Source: Natribacillus halophilus
GTDB lineage: Bacteria > Bacillota > Bacilli > Bacillales > Marinococcaceae
Length of the DNA: 64,000 bases
Reading direction: 5' to 3'
Assembly: GCF_900100185.1 (NCBI RefSeq)
Contig: NZ_FNEN01000001.1
Coordinates: 62,001 to 126,000, forward strand
Positions 56,489 through 64,000 of this stretch are shown here, one piece after another (position 1 is the stretch's first letter; each line of letters starts with the position of its first letter). The translations under genes and the position numbers were made by a program. Below the pieces are notes generated by a model. The model was not told the DNA's origin and did no database searches. It saw only the letters and a program-made list of their open reading frames with translations.

Positions 56489-56525
56489 ATAGGCGAAAGC
56501 CTTGGTTGTACTTATCTGCCAAAAA
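56489..56525 (+). repeat. Intergenic repeat, copy 10 (remnant)
   Basis: Internal deletion form: GGCGAAAGCCTTGGTTGTAC joined directly to TTATCTGCCAAAAA. The last bases run into the AAGGAGG site of the next gene, as in copy 4. Confidence 0.75.
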
Positions 56526-56537
56526 GGAGGATCTTAA

Positions 56538-56681
56538 ATGACCACGCTACTTACGACTGTTATGGGCAATATTGCCACGACCCCTCACGAAGGCGATCCA
56601 TTTTTGGTTACATCCCTTACGGTACTGTCGGTTGTCACGATCGTCTACTTTATCTTCTCGATGTTTAAAGACAATAACTAA
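56538..56681 (+). CDS. Micro-membrane protein, 47 aa
   Basis: Begins MTTLLTTVMGNIATTPHEGD and has one transmembrane segment (VTSLTVLSVVTIVYFIFSMF), ending KDNN. A perfect AAGGAGG lies 7 bp before the ATG. 16 bp downstream is the phasin-like gene, so the three genes to 58731 look like one operon. Too short for most gene callers; family unknown. Confidence 0.75.
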   Translation: MTTLLTTVMGNIATTPHEGDPFLVTSLTVLSVVTIVYFIFSMFKDNN

Positions 56682-56697
56682 GTTAGGAGCGATTTTC

Positions 56698-57015
56698 ATG
56701 AACGAATGGCTTAAAAACGGTTTTTTTCTCGGTTTGGGGGCAGCTGTGGCAGGCAAGGAAAAAGTGCAGACGTATCTGGATGATCTTGTCTCCAAGGGCC
56801 GTATTACACCGAAAGAAGCTGAAGAGTTCGCTGAAAACCTCATTCAAAAAGGTGAAACAAAAGAAGACGAATGGTCCCAGGCGTCCAAGGAGCGCGTCCA
56901 AGGTATGTTTCATGATATGGGGCTTGCCACCAGTGACGACATCGAAAATCTCGAAGCGAAAATTAACCATCTGGAGAAAATGCTTGAGCAAAACGCTGAT
57001 AATAACAACGCCTAG
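56698..57015 (+). CDS. Phasin-like / polyhydroxyalkanoate-synthesis-regulator-like protein
   Basis: 105 aa. N-terminal FFLGLGAAVAGKEKVQTYLDDLVSKGRITPKEAEEF is the pattern of the phasin-like family common in Firmicutes. The C-terminus is a coiled coil (IENLEAKINHLEKMLEQ). Despite the name, no PHA genes are in the window. AGGAG 8 bp before the ATG at 56698. It comes right before a UbiB-type gene, a frequent arrangement. Confidence 0.82.
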   Translation: MNEWLKNGFFLGLGAAVAGKEKVQTYLDDLVSKGRITPKEAEEFAENLIQKGETKEDEWSQASKERVQGMFHDMGLATSDDIENLEAKINHLEKMLEQNADNNNA

Positions 57016-57060
57016 CATTTTGAGCCACTTAAAAGAGGTGCCCAAAAAGGAAGATGTCCA

Positions 57061-58731
57061 TTGCTCTCTACCGGATTAAAACATGCCAATCGTTATCGCA
57101 AGATTGTCACCGTCCTGGCGAGGCACGGCTTTGGTTATATTCTAAACGAAGTCGGTCTCTTTCACGTGCTCTCTTTGCCCAAACGGTTATCGACAAACCC
57201 TAAAGACCCCAATTACCGCTTGATCGGTGAACGTATCCGCAACGCGATGGAAGAACTCGGCCCGACGTTTATTAAATTGGGGCAAATGATCAGTACACGG
57301 AAGGATTTATTTCCCGATTACATCGTGGACGAAATGGTCAAATTACAGGACGATGTTCCCCCTTTTGACTATGCTCAGGTTGAAGGGATCGTCGAACAGG
57401 AATTACAGGTTCCTATAAGCGAAGCGTTCACCACCTTTCGGCAAGAACCGTTGGCAGCCGCTTCCATCGGCCAGGTCCATCAGGCCGAACTTCCCGATGG
57501 TACAAGTGTCGCGGTAAAAATAGCGAGACCCCACATTAAGGAAACGATCGAAAAAGACCTGGATATCCTTCATGACCTAACCCGCTTATTGAGTCAACGT
57601 TTTCATTGGGCCCAGTATTACCGCCTTGAAGAAGTCGCCGATGAATTCGCGGAAGCGATCCGTAACGAAGCGGATTATACGTTGGAATTACGGAATACGG
57701 AAAAAATGCATGAGAATATGAAAAAATTCACGCGCATTGAAATACCCGAAGTCTTCCCCCGCTATTCATCGCGAAAAATGATCACCATGTCATTCGTTGA
57801 CGGCCAGAAATTCTCCGAATGGAAAGACATGAACGGAAGTTACCACCCAAAATTCGCGCGCGAACTCGCGGATGCTTTTTTGCACCAGGTGCTTATTGAC
57901 GGCTTTTTCCATAGTGATCCTCACCCCGGGAATTTGCTTCTTACCGGTGAAGATCGCCTTTGCTTGCTTGATTTCGGGCAAGTCGGCCGTTTAAACCGCT
58001 CGATGCGAAATGATTTTATCAATTATGTCATCGCGATGACCAAACGGGAACCTGAAGAAGTGGCCCGCATGGTTTATAACATGGCAGATGTGCCCCAATC
58101 AGTCGATGCCGAGGAATTCGAAGAAGAAGTGGAATTTTTACTGGATAAGTATTACCAGCGCCCTTTCGAAGAAGTGCAGATCGGGGAAGCGATTAACGAT
58201 ATTTTTTCCGCTTCGCAACGGTTTAACATCCGTATCTACAAGGAATACACACTGCTCGCCAAAGCAGTCATTATCATTGAGAGCATCATTTCCCAGCTCG
58301 ACCCGGATTTGAGCATCGTTGAAATTGCCGAACCTTACGGACGGTTACTCGCCCGCGAACGCCTGCATCCGAAAACGTGGTCAACAAAATGGCTCAAAGA
58401 GGCCAAACGGCAACGGGACACCCTGCTGGTTTTGCCCCACTCCTTAAGAGGGGCTCTGGACAAAATCAACGACGACGAGCTTTCTTTTAATGTGCGAATG
58501 CCCAAGATCAATATTTTCCTGAATAAGCTTGACCGAATCAGCAATCGGATTTCTTTCAGTTTGACCCTGCTCGCTTTTTCGATTATTATGGTCGGTTTAA
58601 TCGTAGGCGCGACGTTTGGCGACTCCTCATCCTTTCTCGTGCAACTGCCCGTCATTGAAATCAGTTTCATCATTTCTTTTTTCATGTTCTTGCTCCTGAT
58701 CTACTCGATTTTACGTTCCGGTCGATTTTAA
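57061..58731 (+). CDS. UbiB/ABC1-family atypical kinase-like membrane protein
   Basis: 556 aa. KxGQ motif KLGQMISTRKDLFPDYI, Ala-rich loop AAASIGQVHQA with Lys in VAVKIARP, NEADYTLELRN, HSDPHPGN and LLDFGQVGRL. Two C-terminal membrane helices anchor it. Relatives bind nucleotide and are linked to isoprenoid quinone or lipid handling. TTG start at 57061, AAGGAAG about 7 bp upstream. Last gene of the operon; a strong terminator follows. Confidence 0.9.
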   Translation: MLSTGLKHANRYRKIVTVLARHGFGYILNEVGLFHVLSLPKRLSTNPKDPNYRLIGERIRNAMEELGPTFIKLGQMISTRKDLFPDYIVDEMVKLQDDVPPFDYAQVEGIVEQELQVPISEAFTTFRQEPLAAASIGQVHQAELPDGTSVAVKIARPHIKETIEKDLDILHDLTRLLSQRFHWAQYYRLEEVADEFAEAIRNEADYTLELRNTEKMHENMKKFTRIEIPEVFPRYSSRKMITMSFVDGQKFSEWKDMNGSYHPKFARELADAFLHQVLIDGFFHSDPHPGNLLLTGEDRLCLLDFGQVGRLNRSMRNDFINYVIAMTKREPEEVARMVYNMADVPQSVDAEEFEEEVEFLLDKYYQRPFEEVQIGEAINDIFSASQRFNIRIYKEYTLLAKAVIIIESIISQLDPDLSIVEIAEPYGRLLARERLHPKTWSTKWLKEAKRQRDTLLVLPHSLRGALDKINDDELSFNVRMPKINIFLNKLDRISNRISFSLTLLAFSIIMVGLIVGATFGDSSSFLVQLPVIEISFIISFFMFLLLIYSILRSGRF

Positions 58732-58736
58732 AAAGG

Positions 58737-58764
58737 AGCGGGTCCCTTTTCAATGGGACCCGCT
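58737..58764. terminator. Terminator between ubiB-like gene and yppE
   Basis: 10-bp stem AGCGGGTCCC (58737-58746) / GGGACCCGCT (58755-58764). It touches the yppE stop codon on the other strand. Confidence 0.75.
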
Positions 58765-59120
58765 TACTGTGTGTCGATTTCTTCGAGCACGATATTCAAA
58801 ATGTATTCGACCGCCTGCATACGTTCCTGATAGCGTTGCTCCTGGACATGAGGGTGAAACGAATCCGTTGCTAAAACGTACATATTTTCATACGTATGTT
58901 CCACCTGATTCGGATGCAGGACGACGAGGGTATGCTCGGAAAGAAACGTTTGCACATTCGAGCGCCACACTTCCGCGCGTCCCTGAACATCGTCCACGAA
59001 CGGAACAATCTCTTCATGAAAAGAAAATTTCTCGCCACGATCGACCGCCTCGCGATATTGGTTTGCTTTTTCCATATCCTTTCTTAATCGCTCACTGAGC
59101 GCGCTAATGTCTTGTTCCAT
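58764..59120 (-). CDS. yppE: YppE-family protein (DUF1798)
   Basis: 118 aa, four-helix bundle type. Pattern WRSNVQTFL..., HPNQVEHTYENM, RYQERMQAVEYILNIVLEEI matches DUF1798. Function unknown. I start it at the ATG at 59120, with AAGGG 6 bp upstream. In Bacillus, yppE lies near recU and ponA, as here. Confidence 0.8.
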   Translation of the reverse strand: MEQDISALSERLRKDMEKANQYREAVDRGEKFSFHEEIVPFVDDVQGRAEVWRSNVQTFLSEHTLVVLHPNQVEHTYENMYVLATDSFHPHVQEQRYQERMQAVEYILNIVLEEIDTQ

Positions 59121-59150
59121 GACCATCCCTTCATTCAACGTGAATATGTT

Positions 59151-59639
59151 TTATGCTTTCTTGTCTGCCAAAAACATGCTGGCGAATTTTCCCCGCTCTT
59201 TCTTCGGCGCTTCCACCGCGAGCTTTGCTTCGCCTGTATCAGCCTGCAAAGCATCCACGTGTCTTTGTACCTCTGTGAGTGAGTGTTGAACATCATCGAG
59301 TTCTTCCCGATGTTTAAGAAGCTGAAAGCTGACGACCTCGTCGGCCTTCTTCTCGATCGTTTTTTCCAGATGATCGAGCCTGCGCAGGATTTCGTCCATT
59401 CTATTTTCGGCTTCAGCTCTCGTTACCTGGTTATGGGTTTCATAATATTGCTCAGCGTCATCCGGCATTTGTGTAGATTTTACCGTTCGCAATCGTTCAA
59501 TGGCATTCCTGTCGTATAAATAATGGCCGCGATCGTTCGTTTTCACCGGGATATTATGCTTTCTCACCCATGTCTGAACAGTCTTCGGAGCCACCTGTAA
59601 AGTCTCAGCGACGTTTCTCGTTTTCACTAAACTAGCCAT
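59151..59639 (-). CDS. racA: Chromosome-anchoring protein RacA
   Basis: Sporulation protein that ties the origin region to the cell pole during axial filament formation. 162 aa. N-terminal MerR-like helix-turn-helix (KTRNVAETLQVAPKTVQTWVRKHNIPV, then RGHYLYDRNAIERL), central coiled coil (about 70-135) and a basic C-terminus ending FLADKKA. AAAGGAGG 7 bp before the ATG. The last 24 coding bases nearly match the end of the intergenic repeat read backwards. Confidence 0.85.
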   Translation of the reverse strand: MASLVKTRNVAETLQVAPKTVQTWVRKHNIPVKTNDRGHYLYDRNAIERLRTVKSTQMPDDAEQYYETHNQVTRAEAENRMDEILRRLDHLEKTIEKKADEVVSFQLLKHREELDDVQHSLTEVQRHVDALQADTGEAKLAVEAPKKERGKFASMFLADKKA

Positions 59640-59670
59640 GTAAACGCCTCCTTTTATCGCTTGTCCTAAA

Positions 59671-59696
59671 GGTTTCTCTTTTTGTTAAAAGAAACC
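59671..59696 (-). terminator. Hairpin between the RemA-like gene and racA
   Basis: 10-bp stem GGTTTCTCTT (59671-59680) / AAAAGAAACC (59687-59696) with one G-T pair, 6-nt loop. Only a short T-run follows, so termination may be partial. Confidence 0.45.
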
Positions 59697-59754
59697 TGCA
59701 AGCCTGACAAAAGAGGTGTTCATTCGGCAAAGGTTCCAAATATTTTCGTTAATA

Positions 59755-60006
59755 TTAGTCCTTATCTTTCGAATCCAATCTTTGGGCAACGGTGTCAGGA
59801 TGAATGGCAGAGAGAATGATATGATCACTGTCGACGAGTATGATGCTTCTCGTTTTGCGACCGTTGGTAGCGTCGACGAGCATTTGCCGCTCCCGCGCTT
59901 CCTGGATCATTCTTTTCGTCGGCGCTGAATCGGCTTGAACAATGGAAACAATACGATTGGATGGTACAATATTTCCAAAACCGATATTCAAGGGCTTTGG
60001 CTTCAT
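59755..60006 (-). CDS. RemA-like regulatory protein (DUF370)
   Basis: 83 aa. [42 protein letters not shown] and [20 protein letters not shown] follow RemA, the DNA-binding activator of biofilm matrix genes, all along its length. The usual remA lies by gmk; this copy lies between racA and recU, so it is probably a paralogue. The ATG at 60006 has GAGG 6 bp upstream; the frame is open 15 codons further without a site. Confidence 0.82.
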   Translation of the reverse strand: MKPKPLNIGFGNIVPSNRIVSIVQADSAPTKRMIQEARERQMLVDATNGRKTRSIILVDSDHIILSAIHPDTVAQRLDSKDKD

Positions 60007-60148
60007 ACTATGCCTCATTTCTGTAGAGTACTCACATATAGATTCTAACATTTTGCCGAATGAGGCGAAAGGGTGCTTCTCTCAGTCTTCTATTTATGAT
60101 ATTATTTAGAGTTGATTAGTAGTATTAAAGAAAGGATGGGGACTGCTG

Positions 60149-60736
60149 TTGAGCTTTCGCTACCCCGACGGTAAATTATATACGACAAACGAACAGCCGA
60201 GATCCCCGATACCGACAGGTAGTGGCAACCGCGGCATGCGTCTTGAAGATGACATCAATGAATCCATTGCCTATTACCGCAGGGAAAATATCGCCCTTAT
60301 TCATAAGAAACCGACGCCCGTTCAAATCGTCAACGTGGATTATCCGGCAAGAAGTCGGGCAAAAATTACTGAAGCTTACTTCCGGCAAGCGTCCACCACC
60401 GACTATAACGGCGTTTACCACGGGCATTATCTCGATTTTGAAGCCAAGGAAACGAGACAAAAACAATCCTTTCCCTTTAAAAATTTTCATGACCATCAAC
60501 TGCAACATTTGTCAGATGTTGCCAGGCAACAGGGGTGCGCGTTTTTGATTTTTCGGTTCGTTGCCTCAGGTGAAATCTTCGTTATGAAAGCCACGGTTTT
60601 TATGCAATTAAAGGCTGAGAGCACGCGCAAATCCCTTCCAAAAGATGTGATTTCCGAAAATAGTATCCCCGTTCAGAGCCGTGCATTTCCACCGATCGAT
60701 TTTTTACCGGCTGTCGAACGGTTATTCTTTCGATAA
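60149..60736 (+). CDS. recU: Holliday junction resolvase RecU
   Basis: 195 aa. RGMRLEDDINESIAYYR, HKKPTPVQIVNVDYPARS, FRQASTTDYNGVY with catalytic Asp, DFEAKETRQKQSFPFKNFHDHQ. Resolves four-way junctions and modulates RecA. TTG start at 60149, GGATGGGG upstream. The normal Bacillus neighbour, a class A penicillin-binding protein, follows after 68 bp. Confidence 0.95.
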   Translation: MSFRYPDGKLYTTNEQPRSPIPTGSGNRGMRLEDDINESIAYYRRENIALIHKKPTPVQIVNVDYPARSRAKITEAYFRQASTTDYNGVYHGHYLDFEAKETRQKQSFPFKNFHDHQLQHLSDVARQQGCAFLIFRFVASGEIFVMKATVFMQLKAESTRKSLPKDVISENSIPVQSRAFPPIDFLPAVERLFFR

Positions 60737-60804
60737 TTTTGTAACGAAAATCCTCACATCACGTCTAAAGACTAGTTACTTAAGGAGAAATGAGGGAGCC
60801 GTTA

Positions 60805-63465
<2,661 letters not shown>

Positions 63466-63470
63466 CGACA

Positions 63471-63507
63471 AGCGGCGCACCACTATTAAAGTGATGCGCC
63501 GCTTTTT
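63471..63507 (+). terminator. Terminator after the PBP gene
   Basis: Stem GCGGCGCA...TGCGCCGC with a short inner extension, then CTTTTTC. It may serve both this gene and the converging one. Confidence 0.8.
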
Positions 63508-64000
63508 CATTTATCAGCGGTTTTTAACGCCTCGATTTCTTTTTTGATCACCGCAATATCTGGCTGTACAGCACGCGCTTCTTTTCTCTCGCGAATCAGT
63601 TCGAGGCGCTCTTCCTTGATTTTTCGCATTTCGTTGCCTGCGGCCGCAATCCTCTTTTGTACATGATCGTCCAATAATGAAAATACTTCTGCCTTGAAGG
63701 CATCCAACTTCTTTATTTTCACCAACGGTTCCAGAGATGATAGCGACAAGTTAAATGCGACGTCTGGATTCATGTCATGAAAGCTCTCGCTTCCTGCTTG
63801 CTCCCGGAGCGATTCCCGTATGTGCCGGGTAAAGGCATCCATCTCTTTTTGCCATTGTTCTTCACATTGATACAGGAATTCCGTCAAAGCGTCTTTCAAC
63901 TGCTTGTGCCGTTCGGCTTTATCCTTGCCGTTCACAGCTCCCACATGAACGGTCGCTGTAAAAGCGTCGTCCAACGCCAGTAACATTCTGCGCCCGGCAT
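63507..64000 (-). CDS. C-terminal part of a large helical protein, possibly dynamin-like (DynA)
   Basis: The frame is open to the right edge; its visible part begins AGRRMLLALDDAFTATVHVG. About 164 residues, all helical, rich in Glu, Lys and Arg, ending EIEALKTADK. Position beside the PBP gene and the helix pattern agree with the end of the bacterial dynamin-like GTPase DynA (YpbR), but no GTPase motif is inside the window, so this is only a suggestion. Confidence 0.5.
   Translation of the reverse strand, partial: AGRRMLLALDDAFTATVHVGAVNGKDKAERHKQLKDALTEFLYQCEEQWQKEMDAFTRHIRESLREQAGSESFHDMNPDVAFNLSLSSLEPLVKIKKLDAFKAEVFSLLDDHVQKRIAAAGNEMRKIKEERLELIRERKEARAVQPDIAVIKKEIEALKTADK

Noticed and set aside
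56202-56537. T-box leader for ilvA
   Set aside because: No T-box consensus or specifier/antiterminator structure is visible; the gap holds repeat copies and a possible extended -10.
56399-56668. 89-aa plus-strand frame in the ilvA upstream region
   Set aside because: It overlaps the well-supported 47-aa gene in another frame and has no ribosome site.

Overview
The window looks like chromosome from a low-to-medium GC Firmicute of the family Bacillaceae, probably a halophile or haloalkaliphile. The gene set is Bacillus-type: addB-addA-sbcD-sbcC, odhA-odhB, ndoA with its antitoxin, kapB, racA, recU next to a class A penicillin-binding protein, yppE, ydbS-ydbT, a yhcN-type spore lipoprotein. Many proteins are acidic, there is an ectoine hydrolase, and TTG starts with strong GGAGG-type ribosome binding sites are frequent. 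A Salicibibacter-like genus is my guess; the sequence does not prove it. I recognise no tRNA or rRNA.

Layout. 1-11.2 kb: minus-strand recombination and repair operon addB-addA-sbcD-sbcC, with sbcC running off the left edge. 11.3-14.2 kb: HtrA-type membrane protease and three small unknown proteins, separated by intergenic repeats and hairpins. 14.2-18.3 kb: odhA-odhB of the TCA cycle. 18.6-24.6 kb: HAD hydrolase, YjiH-type membrane protein, exported esterase, the ndoAI-ndoA toxin-antitoxin pair and a lipoprotein. 24.6-30.7 kb: lgt, an aldolase-like protein, plsC, a lipid kinase, a spore lipoprotein, then a lysine riboswitch with dapA, and yidD. 30.7-34.4 kb: operon of an ACT-less homoserine dehydrogenase, an aldehyde dehydrogenase and ectoine hydrolase (doeA). 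With dapA this puts three known or possible aspartate-semialdehyde enzymes together. 34.6-37.6 kb: kapB, an aromatic-acid-exporter-like protein, and an AT-rich patch holding one intact DUF421 gene and one beheaded DUF421 remnant. 37.8-43.9 kb: gltB-gltD glutamate synthase.

44.1-52.3 kb: telA and partner, a metallo-beta-lactamase-fold hydrolase, a DUF2777-like protein, ydbS-ydbT, a virulence-factor-C/HEAT protein split by a frameshift, and two thioredoxin-fold proteins. 52.4-54.15 kb: solitary TnpB element followed by a 52-bp-period array of palindromes. 54.2-58.7 kb: DUF3891, ilvA, then a micro-membrane protein, a phasin-like protein and a UbiB-family kinase-like protein. 58.8-64 kb: yppE, racA, a RemA-like DUF370 paralogue, recU, a PBP1 with an extreme Asp/Glu tail, and the end of a possible dynamin-like gene.

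The main unexplained structure is a family of about ten roughly 85-100 bp two-hairpin intergenic repeats. Nine of ten point the same way, and several abut the T-tract of an intrinsic terminator or supply sequence next to a ribosome binding site. The second is the 52-bp tandem palindrome array beside TnpB.
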